From positions 1 to 34,963 of the forward strand of contig JAKOQD010000092.1 of assembly GCA_029778515.1 (NCBI GenBank): a stretch of 34,963 bases of DNA. The letters run 5' to 3'. Made by a program: the position numbers and the translations under genes. This DNA is from Actinomycetes bacterium (GTDB lineage: Bacteria > Actinomycetota > Actinomycetes > Propionibacteriales > Propionibacteriaceae). Below the pieces are notes generated by a model that was not told where the DNA came from, did no database searches, and saw only the letters and a list, made by a program, of their open reading frames with translations. Below are positions 15,692 through 23,236 of this stretch, piece by piece (position 1 is the first letter of the stretch; each line of letters starts with the position of its first letter).

Positions 15692-16420
15692 GTGGCCCGC
15701 GTCAGCATCCAGCTCTACACACTTCGAGACCAGCTCGCGTCCGACCCGGAGACAACCCTCGCGGCCGTCGCCGGGATGGGTGTGGACGAGGTCGAGCCAT
15801 TCGGCATAGAACACTTCGACTGGCTCGCCGATTCGCTTGCCGCGCACGGCCTGAAAGCCGGAAGCGCCCACGCGGGGCTGCTGGACGATCCGGAGAAGGT
15901 GCTCGCAGCGGCGACGGCGCTCGGCGTCCGCACGGTGTTCCAGCCGTATTGGGAGCCGGTGCAGTGGACGTCCGCGGACGGGATCCGCGGATTGGCCGAA
16001 GCGCTGAACAGCCAGGTCGATCGTTTCGCCGAGGCCGGTGTGACCATCGGTTACCACAACCACGACTTCGAGTTCACGGCGCCCGACGTGGACGGCGTCC
16101 CGGCCTATGACTACTTCGTGTCCCTGCTGGACGAGCGCGTCGTGCTCGAGGTGGACACCTACTGGGCCGCGGCCGGCGGACGCGACGTGCCCGCCCTCCT
16201 GGCGAAGTACGGCAGCCGGATCACCCACCTGCATGTGAAGGACGGGCCCTTGCTGCCGTCAGACAGTGGCGCGCTGAACGCTGTCCTCGGCACCGGGTCG
16301 ATGGACCTGCCGCCCATCCTCGACGCATCGCCCGACCGGGTCTGGGTGGTCGAATTCGATCTGGCGACGAGCCCACTCGAAGAGGTCGGCCAGAGCATCG
16401 GCTACCTCCGGGAGCGGTGA
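15692..16420 (+). CDS. Sugar phosphate isomerase/epimerase, TIM barrel (xylose isomerase-like)
   Basis: A 242-residue protein of the xylose isomerase-like/AP endonuclease 2 superfamily. The barrel strands are visible: VSIQLYTLRDQL at the start, VEPFGIEHFDW, GLKAGSAHAGLL, GVTIGYHNHDFEF, VVLEVDTYW and ITHLHVKDGP. The Glu, Asp and His residues in LEVDTYW, NHDFEF and HLHVKDG are in the usual divalent-metal positions. GTG 15692 has AGGAGG 6 nt before it. The next gene, a Gfo/Idh/MocA oxidoreductase, overlaps its stop by one base. Such pairs work in catabolism of inositols or keto-sugars via oxidation and epimerisation, but the substrate here is unknown. Confidence 0.9.
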   Translation: MARVSIQLYTLRDQLASDPETTLAAVAGMGVDEVEPFGIEHFDWLADSLAAHGLKAGSAHAGLLDDPEKVLAAATALGVRTVFQPYWEPVQWTSADGIRGLAEALNSQVDRFAEAGVTIGYHNHDFEFTAPDVDGVPAYDYFVSLLDERVVLEVDTYWAAAGGRDVPALLAKYGSRITHLHVKDGPLLPSDSGALNAVLGTGSMDLPPILDASPDRVWVVEFDLATSPLEEVGQSIGYLRER

Positions 16421-17505
16421 TGCCGATCGGCGTGGGCCTGGTTGGTGCCGGGAACATCTCGACGCAGTACCTGACCAACCTCACCACCTATCCCGACCTG
16501 AAAGTGGTCGCGATCGACGACCTGATTCCCGAGCGCGCCCGGGCACAAGCGGAGAAGTTCGGTGTCGATACGTGGGGCGGCGCGGGCACGGTTTGCGCCA
16601 ACCCTGAGGTCGAGGTGGTGGTCAACATCACGCCACCCGAGGTGCATCTGTCGGTCTCGGCCCAGGCGATCCGGGCCGGCAAGCACGTGTGGAGCGAGAA
16701 GCCGCTCGGTCTGGACCGGACGGCGGCGCGCACGTTGCTCGATGAGGCCGCCGCGCTGGGCGTCCAGGTCTGTTGCGCACCTGACACGGTGCTCGGTCCT
16801 GGCATCCAGGCGGCATTGCGTTCGATGGACGCCGGCTCGATCGGGCGTCCGCTCGCTGGCCTGGCGATCATGCAGGTGCCCGGCCCGGACCTTTGGCATC
16901 CGGACCCCGCCTTCCTGTTCCAGACGGGCGCGGGGCCGGTGCTGGACATCGGGCCGTACTACTTCACCTCACTGGTGCTGGGACTTGGGCCGGTTACTTC
17001 CGTGGTCGCCGCGGGCGGTCGGGCTCGGGAGGTGCGGACGGTCGTGTCCGGGCCGAAGGCTGGGACGGAGTTCGCCGTGACTGTGCCAACCACCGCCAAT
17101 GTGCTGCTGCGGCACGCGTCCGGGGCTTCGTCGGTGTGCCTGTACTCGTTCGACTCGGGGCTCGCGCGCGCCGGGGTGTTGGAGTTCCAAGGCAGCACCG
17201 GCACGATCGTGGCGCCGGACCCCAACATGTTCGACGGAACGGTACGCACCCATGTCGGTGGCGAACTCACCGGCGAGGTGGCGATCGAAGCCGCCGGACA
17301 CGGTCGCGGCATCGGAGTCGTCGACCTCGTGCGGTCCCTGGCCGAGGGGCGGCGTCCGCGGCTGAATGGAGAACTGGCCTACCACGTGCTCGACATCATG
17401 CTGGCCGTAGAGGAGTCGATCGCGTCCGGGGAGCCGGTGGCCGTGACATCTGCTCCGCCAGCGGTCGACCTGTTGCCGGATTCCTGGAGCCCGCTCTCGG
17501 CCTGA
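16420..17505 (+). CDS. Gfo/Idh/MocA-family oxidoreductase
   Basis: A 361-residue NAD(P)-dependent sugar or cyclitol oxidoreductase. The N-terminal Rossmann domain starts PIGVGLVGAGNISTQYL; the family EKPLG motif with the catalytic Lys occurs in HVWSEKPLGLDR, and VLDIGPYY is in the C-terminal alpha/beta domain. ATG 16420 overlaps the previous TGA (TGATG) with GGAG 5 nt before it; GTG 16417 is the in-frame alternative. It is translationally coupled to the isomerase, so the two probably act on the same sugar. No transporter is attached, and the substrate is unknown. Confidence 0.92.
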   Translation: MPIGVGLVGAGNISTQYLTNLTTYPDLKVVAIDDLIPERARAQAEKFGVDTWGGAGTVCANPEVEVVVNITPPEVHLSVSAQAIRAGKHVWSEKPLGLDRTAARTLLDEAAALGVQVCCAPDTVLGPGIQAALRSMDAGSIGRPLAGLAIMQVPGPDLWHPDPAFLFQTGAGPVLDIGPYYFTSLVLGLGPVTSVVAAGGRAREVRTVVSGPKAGTEFAVTVPTTANVLLRHASGASSVCLYSFDSGLARAGVLEFQGSTGTIVAPDPNMFDGTVRTHVGGELTGEVAIEAAGHGRGIGVVDLVRSLAEGRRPRLNGELAYHVLDIMLAVEESIASGEPVAVTSAPPAVDLLPDSWSPLSA

Positions 17506-17544
17506 ATGGAGTGCTTTCATCGTGCGACAACACGAGTCGCGCGG

Positions 17545-17626
17545 TACCGGAGAAGGGACTTGAACCCTCACGCCCGAAGGCACAGGAACCTAAATCCTGC
17601 GTGTCTGCCAATTCCACCACTCCGGC
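17545..17626 (-). tRNA. tRNA-Leu(UAG)
   Basis: Read on the minus strand, the acceptor 5' strand GCCGGAG (17626 inward) pairs with CTCCGGT (17552-17546), with a G-U at the end pair. The D arm contains GTGGAATTGGCAGAC. The anticodon stem is CAGGA/TCCTG around loop TTTAGGT, so the anticodon is TAG. A long variable arm (TGCC-TTCG-GGCG), typical of class II tRNA-Leu, precedes the T arm GAGGG-TTCAAGT-CCCTT. The 3' CCA is not encoded (ACCG follows). It converges on the oxidoreductase gene, 39 nt away. Confidence 0.96.
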
Positions 17627-18227
17627 TGGCGGCTTGAGTCTAGCGGGCGCGTCTGCCCCAGCTGACCACGCCCGTCCGCTCACCGAGGGTCAGCCTTAGC
17701 TTGGCCCGGATGCACCGCTGGCCGTCATCACGGGCGGCGCCAGACCGGTGTCCTGGTTGGCGTCGGGCAGTTGAGCCCGACTTTGATGGCATCTGGTGCG
17801 GGTCTGTCCGACTGTTGCAGGTGAAACCCGGTTTCGATGGGGGTTAGCCGCGAATCGGTGCCGGTGAACCCGCAGCAGGTGAGCGCGGCCACCGACTGAG
17901 TTGTGGACATGAGCATTGGCCAGGCCCAGGCAGCCCCGGATCACCGGTTCGGTCTGCTGCGCAACCCTATACAGGCGCCCTGGCGCAGCCGACCACGCTC
18001 AACTACACGGACCCGGCATGCCATCGCTTGGCTCGGCCGGCCAGGGCACCCGCCCGGCGCCACTCGCGACGACTGCCATCGGTGAATCCAGGCTTAGAGC
18101 CTTGGGCTCGAACCTGAGGTGGGCGTCCCAACCGCCAAGGCCAGCCCTCGGCGGTTGAGCGGGGTAAGCGGGACACGGGTCCGATTCGAGTGCGATCAGG
18201 CGACACGCGGGTACGACGCGAGCGCGA
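17627..18227. other. 600-bp stretch without a recognisable gene
   Basis: Between the tRNA-Leu and the dinB stop no open frame has convincing codon use or a recognisable family. The short frames on both strands have lower third-position GC than the neighbours. Visible structure is limited to an 8-bp inverted repeat CAACCGCC/GGCGGTTG (18129-18136 and 18150-18157, loop 13) and a direct repeat GCGATCAGGCG (18192-18202 and 18224-18234). The part next to 17626 must hold the tRNA promoter. It may be remnant DNA, but no transposase or integrase fragment was recognised. Confidence 0.5.
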
Positions 18228-19523
18228 TCAGGCGGGGCTCAGTTCCGGGTCGTCGGCCGCGAACGTGCGCACCGGGCCGGGACCGGTGTCTGCGGTCTCG
18301 AAGCGGACGGTGACCCGGCCGAGCCCGGAGCCCCATACCCAGCCCTGGCCGAACTGGACGTGCACCACGTCCGCTCCGGCCAGCCAACCGGACGGACGCC
18401 TGGTCAGCGGGGCCTCGGCCTCCTCGACGACCCGCGGTGGAGCGCTGTCCACCAGGTCGAACAATGGCTCCTGCGCCACCTCGACCAGACCGGAGACGCC
18501 CACGCCGAGCAGGCGGACACCCTGACTGGTGTCCAGCCCCTCCAGCAGGCTGCGGGCCACCTGCGCGACCACTTCCACCCGGTCGGTCGCGCCGTTGAGC
18601 GTCCGGGACCGACTGATCGAAGAGAAGTCCGGCCAACGCACCTTCACGGTCACCGTCCGCGCGAACAACTCGGCCTTCGTCAGACGTTGAACTACCGAAA
18701 TGGCTTGGCGGTCGGCGATGCCGGCCAGGACATCCGCGTCCGCCAGGTCGCGCTCGAAGGTGTCCTCAACCGAGATCGACTTCGTCTCGCGTTCCGGTTC
18801 GACCGGTCGGTCATCCACCGCCCAGGCGAGATCGGACAGGTGCTCGCCGCCGGACTTGCCGAGCTCGCGTACCAACTCGGCGCGGCTGAGCCGTTGGAGG
18901 TCGGCCACCGTGCTTACACCCAATCGGGACAATCGGTCCATCGTCGCCGGACCGACGCCCGGGATTGCCCGGGCCGGCAGTTCGGCGATCGTGGCAACCT
19001 CAGTCCCCGGGGCGACCAGCCGGACGCCGTTCGGCTTCGCCAGTTCGCTGGCCACCTTCGCGATGAACTTCGAACTGCCCAGACCGACCGAAGCAGTGAG
19101 CCCGCCCGTCGCGCCCGCCAGCCTGGCGCGCAGGTCCTGCGCGAGGGCCAACAGGGAGTCGTCATTCAGGTCGCGCTCGGGGCCGGCCGCCAGGTCGACG
19201 AAAGCCTCGTCCAGGCTCAGCGGCTCGACCAGCGGCGAAAGCTCATGCAGCAGCCGCATTACGATCGCGCTGGCTTCGCGGTAGGAGCCGAACCGCCCGG
19301 CCAGAAAGGCGGCGTGCGGGCAGCGCCGCCGCGCCTCCCCCATCGCCATCGCCGAGCCCACCCCGAACTTCCGTGCCTCGTAGGACGCTGTCGAGACCAC
19401 GCCGCGCAGTCCGATGCCGCCGACGATCACCGGCTTGCCGCGCAACGACGGTTTGTCGCGTTGCTCGACCGCCGCGAAGAACGCGTCCAGATCGAGGTGC
19501 ATGATCGAAGCTTGCGGACGCAA
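18228..19523 (-). CDS. dinB: DNA polymerase IV (Y-family)
   Basis: A translesion polymerase of about 431 residues. Palm and fingers: ASIMHLDLDAFFAAVEQRD with the first catalytic Asp, RGKPVIVGG, TASYEARKFGV, then SLDEAFVDLA with the second Asp and Glu. The helix-hairpin-helix of the thumb is RAIPGVGPATMDRLSRLGV; the little-finger domain follows (SISVEDTFERDL, TVTVKVRWPDFSSI) and ends LLGVGVSGLVE. The C-terminal 70 residues are variable. I place the start at TTG 19523, 2 nt after the previous stop, because the family's first strand includes the ASI before Met; ATG 19502 would cut into it. Neither has a good ribosome-binding site, so coupling is likely. A beta-clamp motif was not verified. Confidence 0.9.
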   Translation of the reverse strand: MRPQASIMHLDLDAFFAAVEQRDKPSLRGKPVIVGGIGLRGVVSTASYEARKFGVGSAMAMGEARRRCPHAAFLAGRFGSYREASAIVMRLLHELSPLVEPLSLDEAFVDLAAGPERDLNDDSLLALAQDLRARLAGATGGLTASVGLGSSKFIAKVASELAKPNGVRLVAPGTEVATIAELPARAIPGVGPATMDRLSRLGVSTVADLQRLSRAELVRELGKSGGEHLSDLAWAVDDRPVEPERETKSISVEDTFERDLADADVLAGIADRQAISVVQRLTKAELFARTVTVKVRWPDFSSISRSRTLNGATDRVEVVAQVARSLLEGLDTSQGVRLLGVGVSGLVEVAQEPLFDLVDSAPPRVVEEAEAPLTRRPSGWLAGADVVHVQFGQGWVWGSGLGRVTVRFETADTGPGPVRTFAADDPELSPA

Positions 19524-19525
19524 GG

Positions 19526-20167
19526 TCAGTCCAGCGATTCGAGATAGGCCCGACCCCGCGGTGATAGCCGGTAGCCGACCCCGAGGCTCTCGGTGAGCCC
19601 GAGCGCCTTGAGCTTGCGGATATCGGTCTTCATCGGCTGCAGTTCCCGTTGCAGGAGCGCTGCGAGTTCGGTGGAAATCACCCCAGGGTGGTCGCGAATC
19701 CACTCGAGGATCGGACGCGTCCAACCCCCGGTGCGCTTGGCTGCGTCAAGCTTGGCGACGGCTGCGGTGATTTCGGTCAGCTCTTCGGCGCTCGGGAGGA
19801 CGTCGCGGAGCGCGACACGTGGATCGTCGCCCACCCAAGAGAGACGGACCCGGTACACGTGGTAGCCACCTTTGCTGGCGCGGGGGCCGACCCAACGCGG
19901 CTCTCGCGGAGCAACCTCCTCAGGGGGCGGTTCGGGCGGGTAGAGCTGGCGACGCAGGGCGGTCAGGCTCGCGAAGCCGGCCGCGCGGGCGTCCGCATCG
20001 GTGAGCCGCTCTGCACCGAAGACCTCCTCGACGGCATCGAAGCCGACGATGCCGGCACTGGTCAGCTGGGTGCCGCCGACCCGGACGCGGGGTTGCTCCC
20101 ACCGGCGGAACGCCAAAGTGATGGTGCCGTCGCGCACGCCGGCAGCGATCCTGGCCGGGAGCAACAT
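19526..20167 (-). CDS. ASCH/PUA-like domain protein with C-terminal winged helix
   Basis: A 213-residue protein not firmly recognised. The N-terminal part, LLPARIAAGVRDGTITLAFR, RWEQPRVRVGGTQLTSAGIV, looks like the ASCH/PUA-like fold (a short beta-barrel that binds RNA or modified nucleic acid), where a similar 'I-x-x-G-x-x-T-x-x-x-R' pattern occurs. A Pro/Glu-rich linker (PPEPPPEEVAPREP) and a basic middle (YHVYRVRLSWVGDDPRVALR) follow. The C-terminal 65 residues are a probable winged helix: RPILEWIRDHPGVISTELAA, LLQRELQPMKTDIRKLKALG, VGYRLSPRGRAYL. It starts 3 nt after folA and ends 2 nt before dinB, so it is expressed with thyA-folA-dinB. A nucleic-acid-binding or regulatory role is inferred from the folds only. 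Confidence 0.75.
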   Translation of the reverse strand: MLLPARIAAGVRDGTITLAFRRWEQPRVRVGGTQLTSAGIVGFDAVEEVFGAERLTDADARAAGFASLTALRRQLYPPEPPPEEVAPREPRWVGPRASKGGYHVYRVRLSWVGDDPRVALRDVLPSAEELTEITAAVAKLDAAKRTGGWTRPILEWIRDHPGVISTELAALLQRELQPMKTDIRKLKALGLTESLGVGYRLSPRGRAYLESLD

Positions 20168-20170
20168 CGC

Positions 20171-20686
20171 TCAGCGCCGCCGGTAGTGGACAAAGTCGAA
20201 ACCGTCGCGGGGCTCGCGGGACACCTCCACCCACTCGGCCGGGCGCACGTCGGGAAAGAGCACTGAACCGTCCGCAACCTGATGCACCTCGGTCAGGTCG
20301 AGGTCGGTCAGCCGCGGCCAAGCCTGCCGGTAGATGCTGCCGCCGCCGGCGACGTAGATCTCGGCGTCGAGGCCGGCCGCCAGGTCGAGCGCCTCGTCCA
20401 GGGAGGCCACCGCGTAGGCGGTACGGGGCGGCAGGGTTTCGATAGGCTCGACGACCCGAGTGGGCTCAGGGAGCGCGATCGTCTCGGGGTGCGACGTGAC
20501 CACGATCGTGGTGCGCTTGGGCAGCCAGCGGCCGATCGCATCGTGCGTCTTTCGTCCCATGATCAGCGGATGTCCAAGCGTCACCCGCTTGAATCGGGCC
20601 CAGTCCTCAGCGATCTCGAACGGCTGGCGCTCCCCGTCCCCAATCACTCCGTTGGCGCCCACGATTGCGATGGCGATGATCCGCAT
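20171..20686 (-). CDS. folA: Dihydrofolate reductase
   Basis: A 171-residue enzyme that reduces dihydrofolate with NADPH, regenerating the cofactor spent by the thymidylate synthase encoded just upstream. Signatures: IAIVGANGVIGDG, the acidic active-site residue in IAEDWARFK (Asp29), GHPLIMGRKTHDAIGR, YVAGGGSIYRQAWP (NADPH-binding GGG), and LTEVHQVADG. The usual W-x-x-P before the acidic residue is changed to FEIAED. The loop between IVVTSH and ASLDEAL is about 15 residues longer than in the mycobacterial enzyme and contains RVVEPIETLP, the translation of a dispersed repeat (20435-20471). The start is 2 nt after the thyA stop. Confidence 0.95.
   Translation of the reverse strand: MRIIAIAIVGANGVIGDGERQPFEIAEDWARFKRVTLGHPLIMGRKTHDAIGRWLPKRTTIVVTSHPETIALPEPTRVVEPIETLPPRTAYAVASLDEALDLAAGLDAEIYVAGGGSIYRQAWPRLTDLDLTEVHQVADGSVLFPDVRPAEWVEVSREPRDGFDFVHYRRR
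20435..20471. repeat. Dispersed-repeat remnant inside folA
   Basis: GGTTTCGATAGGCTCGACGACC (two 11-nt halves, GGTTTCGATAG and GCTCGACGACC) followed by GGGCTCAGGG matches the common actinobacterial repeat type GGTTTCGACAGGCTCAACCACC, whose reverse translation gives VVEPVET-like peptides. It encodes the extra loop of FolA. Its CCCTGAGC end matches the repeat at 178-220. Family membership is from memory, not a search. Confidence 0.6.
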
Positions 20687-20688
20687 GG

Positions 20689-21483
20689 CTAGACCGCGAT
20701 CGGGGCTTTGATTCCGGGGTGCGGGTCATAGTCGACCACCTCGAGGTCGGCCAGGGTGAAGGCGTCGATCTCGGTCACGCTCGGGTCGACCAGCAGCCTC
20801 GGCAGCGGACGCGGCTCGCGGGTCAGCTGGAGCTTGGCCTGCTCCAAGTGGTTCGAGTACAGGTGCGCATCGCCGAGGGTGTGCACGAAGTCGCCGACTT
20901 CCAGCCCGGTCACCTGCGCGACCAGATGGGTCAGCAGCGCATAGGACGCGATGTTGAACGGCACCCCGAGGAAGATGTCGGCCGAGCGCTGGTAGAGCTG
21001 ACAGGACAGCTTCCCGTCCGCCACGTAGAACTGGAAGAACGCGTGGCACGGCGGCAGCGCCATCTCCCCCAACTGTCCGACGTTCCAGGCCGAAACGATG
21101 TGCCGACGGCTGTCCGGGAAGTTCTGGATCGACTCGATCACGCCCTTGATCTGGTCGACATGACCGCCGTCCGGGGTGGGCCAGGACCGCCACTGGTAGC
21201 CGTAGATCGGCCCGAGGTCGCCGTTCGCGTCGGCCCACTCGTCCCAGATCGTGATGCCGTTATCGTGCAGCCACTCGACGTTTGTCGAGCCCCGCAGGAA
21301 CCACAACAGCTCGCCGAAGATGCTGCGGGTGTGCAGCCTCTTGGTGGTCAGCAACGGAAAGCCAACGGCTAGGTCGAAGCGCATCTGGTAGCCGAACACG
21401 CTCCGCGTGCCGGTGCCGGTGCGGTCAGACTTCGCCGTGCCGTGATCCAGCACGTGTTGCAGTAGGTCGAGGTATTGCTGCAT
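20689..21483 (-). CDS. thyA: Thymidylate synthase
   Basis: A 264-residue enzyme that methylates dUMP to dTMP with methylenetetrahydrofolate, yielding dihydrofolate for FolA. Full-length for the classical ThyA family (264 in E. coli). Motifs: [20 protein letters not shown] with the phosphate-binding Arg, [32 protein letters not shown] with the nucleophilic Cys, [20 protein letters not shown], and [15 protein letters not shown]. The ATG overlaps the rdgB stop by one base (TGATG), so translation is coupled. No ThyX is seen in the window. The order rph-rdgB-thyA-folA puts nucleotide-pool functions in one operon. Confidence 0.98.
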   Translation of the reverse strand: MQQYLDLLQHVLDHGTAKSDRTGTGTRSVFGYQMRFDLAVGFPLLTTKRLHTRSIFGELLWFLRGSTNVEWLHDNGITIWDEWADANGDLGPIYGYQWRSWPTPDGGHVDQIKGVIESIQNFPDSRRHIVSAWNVGQLGEMALPPCHAFFQFYVADGKLSCQLYQRSADIFLGVPFNIASYALLTHLVAQVTGLEVGDFVHTLGDAHLYSNHLEQAKLQLTREPRPLPRLLVDPSVTEIDAFTLADLEVVDYDPHPGIKAPIAV

Positions 21484-22223
21484 CAGCTTTCCTTCGGCTC
21501 AGGTCCAGGATCCGGGGATCCCGGCCTACGCCGGGATGACGAAGGTGAGGGCTGGGATGAGGAAGGTGAGGGCTGAGATGACGATGACTGGACCGCTCCG
21601 TCCTGGGTCGACGACTTCGATCGGCCTAGAAGGTCGCTCAGGATCGGGACCATCGCGCGCACCGCTTGGCCGCGATGGCTGATCGCGTCCTTCTGCTCGG
21701 GGGTCAACTCGGCGTTGGTGACCTCGTTACCCTCAGCGATGAAGATCGGGTCGTAACCGAAGCCGTTCGTGCCGCGCGGTTCGAGGACAAGCCGTCCCTC
21801 CATCACCCCCCGCACCAGGTGTTCGGCGCCCTCCGGCGTCACCAGCGCCATGGCGCACACGAAGCGTCCGGTGCGGTCGGCGTCTGTCGTGTCGGTGAGT
21901 TGCGCGATCAGCAGGTCGAGGTTGCGCTGGTCGGTCGCGTCCGGCCCTGACCAGCGTGCCGAGCGGACGCCGGGCATCCCGTTCAGCAGATCGACCTCGA
22001 TGCCCGAGTCGTCGGCCACCGCCAGCTCACCGGTGGCCGCCGCCGCAGCCCGCGCTTTGAGCAGCGCGTTGCCCTCGAAGGTCCGCTCGGTCTCGGCCGG
22101 CTCGGGATAGGCGGAGAAGGCATCCAGGCCGCGCACATCCGCGTCCACCCCCGCCGCAGCGAGCACGCGGTGCAACTCGGCGGCCTTCTTCGCGTTGTGG
22201 GTGGCGACGACGACGATGCTCAT
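21483..22223 (-). CDS. rdgB: Non-canonical purine NTP pyrophosphatase, HAM1/RdgB family
   Basis: A 246-residue house-cleaning enzyme that hydrolyses dITP, XTP and related triphosphates. The core matches the family: [15 protein letters not shown] with the substrate-binding T-x-N-x-x-[35 protein letters not shown] (catalytic Asp), [12 protein letters not shown] and [11 protein letters not shown]. The usual length is about 200; residues beyond about 198 form a Ser/Pro-rich low-complexity tail ([20 protein letters not shown]...[16 protein letters not shown]). The tail DNA consists of a 21-bp tandem repeat and a dispersed palindromic element (see separate entries). The ATG overlaps the rph stop (ATGA). 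The tail is probably disordered and not needed for catalysis. Confidence 0.95.
   Translation of the reverse strand: MSIVVVATHNAKKAAELHRVLAAAGVDADVRGLDAFSAYPEPAETERTFEGNALLKARAAAAATGELAVADDSGIEVDLLNGMPGVRSARWSGPDATDQRNLDLLIAQLTDTTDADRTGRFVCAMALVTPEGAEHLVRGVMEGRLVLEPRGTNGFGYDPIFIAEGNEVTNAELTPEQKDAISHRGQAVRAMVPILSDLLGRSKSSTQDGAVQSSSSQPSPSSSQPSPSSSRRRPGSPDPGPEPKES
21516..21540. repeat. Palindromic dispersed element, copy 1 (in the rdgB tail)
   Basis: On the minus strand it reads GTCATCCCGGCGTAGG followed by CCGGGATCC, forming an ATCCCGGC/GCCGGGAT hairpin. It matches 31550-31574 at 23 of 25 bases. In rdgB it is translated in the frame giving RRRPGSP. Confidence 0.8.
21535..21588. repeat. 21-bp tandem repeat in the rdgB tail
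   Basis: Units 21535-21555 and 21556-21576 share 19 of 21 bases (GATGAcGAAGGTGAGGGCTG pattern) and a partial third unit follows to 21588. On the coding (minus) strand they encode SSQPSPS-type repeats. Slippage expansion adjacent to the palindromic element is likely. Confidence 0.75.
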
Positions 22224-22945
22224 CTGGCCAACGCCGCCTGCTGCAGCCGGGTGAGTTCCGCACAGCCCGCCAGACCCAGATCGAGCAACTCGTCCAGTAC
22301 CGGACGCGCGAACGGCTTGCCCTCTGCGGTGCCCTGCACCTCGACGAACTCGCCCCCGCCGGTTGCGACCACGTTCAGGTCGACCTCGGCGGAGGAGTCC
22401 TCGGGATAGCAGAGGTCGAGCATGGGGGTGCCGTCGACGACTCCGACCGATACCGCAGCCACGCTGCCGGTGAGCGGTTCGCCAGCGAGCGCGCCGCGGT
22501 TTCGCAACCAGGTCACCGCGTCCACGAGCGCCACGTACGCCCCGGTGATGGACGCCGTCCGCGTGCCCCCGTCGGCCTGCAGCACGTCGCAGTCGAGCAC
22601 GATGGTGTTCTCGCCGAGCGCGCGATAGTCGATCACCGAGCGCAGGCTGCGGCCGATCAACCGGGAGATCTCGTGGGTGCGTCCGCCGATGCGGCCCTTG
22701 ACCGACTCGCGATCGCTCCGCGAATGCGTGGCCCGCGGCAGCATCGCGTACTCGCTGGTCACCCAGCCGAGCCCGCTGCCCTTGCGCCAGCGCGGCACGC
22801 CTTCGGTCACCGAAGCCGCGATCAGTACCCTGGTAGCACCGAACTCGACGAGCACCGATCCTTCGGCATGGTCGAGCCAGTTGCGGGTAATCCGCACCTC
22901 GCGGAGGTCCAGTGGAGATCGGCCGTCGGCTCTTGGTGTTGACAT
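22220..22945 (-). CDS. rph: Ribonuclease PH
   Basis: A 241-residue phosphorolytic 3'-5' exoribonuclease that trims tRNA 3' ends. Full-length and canonical: [58 protein letters not shown] with the RNA-binding basics, [53 protein letters not shown] with the phosphate-binding region and catalytic Asp, and [17 protein letters not shown]. The first ATG (22945) lies 6 nt behind TAGGGT and lacks a ribosome-binding site, suggesting a leaderless transcript. It is the first gene of the rph-rdgB-thyA-folA-ASCH-dinB series; its stop overlaps the rdgB start. Confidence 0.98.
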   Translation of the reverse strand: MSTPRADGRSPLDLREVRITRNWLDHAEGSVLVEFGATRVLIAASVTEGVPRWRKGSGLGWVTSEYAMLPRATHSRSDRESVKGRIGGRTHEISRLIGRSLRSVIDYRALGENTIVLDCDVLQADGGTRTASITGAYVALVDAVTWLRNRGALAGEPLTGSVAAVSVGVVDGTPMLDLCYPEDSSAEVDLNVVATGGGEFVEVQGTAEGKPFARPVLDELLDLGLAGCAELTRLQQAALAR

Positions 22946-22951
22946 GCGCCA

Positions 22952-22957
22952 ACCCTA
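22952..22957 (-). promoter_or_regulatory. Candidate -10 element of rph
   Basis: TAGGGT on the minus strand ends 6 nt before ATG 22945, the geometry of a leaderless actinobacterial promoter. No clear -35 is seen. Confidence 0.45.
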
Positions 22958-23003
22958 TCGGGCGGCTCCGACAACGCCTGAGCGGGCCGTGCGGGACGCC
23001 GAT

Positions 23004-23034
23004 TTGTTCAGACTGATACCCCCTGGGGTATGCT
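23004..23034 (+). promoter_or_regulatory. CsoR/CstR-like operator overlapping a promoter
   Basis: ATACCCC-CT-GGGGTAT at 23016-23031 has 7-bp perfect arms around 2 nt, the form of operators bound by CsoR-family repressors (copper sensor CsoR, persulfide sensor CstR). It overlaps a candidate -10 TATGCT (23029-23034); TTGTTC (23004-23009) is a possible -35 at 19 nt. The first gene starts 32 nt downstream. No CsoR-family gene lies in the window. Confidence 0.7.
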
Positions 23035-23065
23035 TGGTTCATCGTTCGAGAATGGAGATTGCGAG

Positions 23066-23236
23066 ATGTGTCGTCCGGTTACCTGCAAGGTCTGTGGCAA
23101 GACCACCTGGGCTGGCTGCGGCCAGCACGTCGCTCAGGTCAAGGCCATGGTCCCGGCCAACCAGTGGTGCGGTGGACACGCGGCCGCGACCGCGCCGGAG
23201 AAGTCCAGCGGACTGTTCAAGATCTTCGGCCGATGA
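23066..23236 (+). CDS. Small Cys-rich, probable zinc-binding protein
   Basis: A 56-residue protein from ATG 23066 (ATGGAGA upstream). Cys2, Cys7, Cys10, Cys18, His21, Cys35 and His38 form CKVCGK, AGCGQH and QWCGGH groups, enough ligands for one or two metal ions. The C-terminus is SSGLFKIFGR. Short proteins beginning MCRPVTC are common in actinobacteria, unassigned in function (from memory). It lies behind the CsoR-like operator, and its stop overlaps the start of the rhodanese lipoprotein gene (ATGA). This context suggests copper or sulfane-sulfur handling, which is inference. Confidence 0.8.
   Translation: MCRPVTCKVCGKTTWAGCGQHVAQVKAMVPANQWCGGHAAATAPEKSSGLFKIFGR

Noticed and set aside
17505..17545. 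tRNA-Leu 3' end as an attachment site of an integrated element
   Set aside because: No integrase gene and no second copy of the tRNA 3' end occur in the window; the flanking genes are ordinary.
17396..17683. Minus-strand open frame of 95 codons with GVVELADTQDLGSCAFGREG
   Set aside because: It is the well-known false translation of a tRNA-Leu gene; the tRNA at 17545-17626 explains it.
17690..17944. Possible transposase remnant on the minus strand next to the tRNA
   Set aside because: No DDE or other transposase motif could be matched in any frame; only a vague resemblance.
19524..19724. N-terminal extension of the dinB frame to 19724
   Set aside because: It overlaps the coding end of the ASCH-like gene and has low-complexity, non-family sequence.
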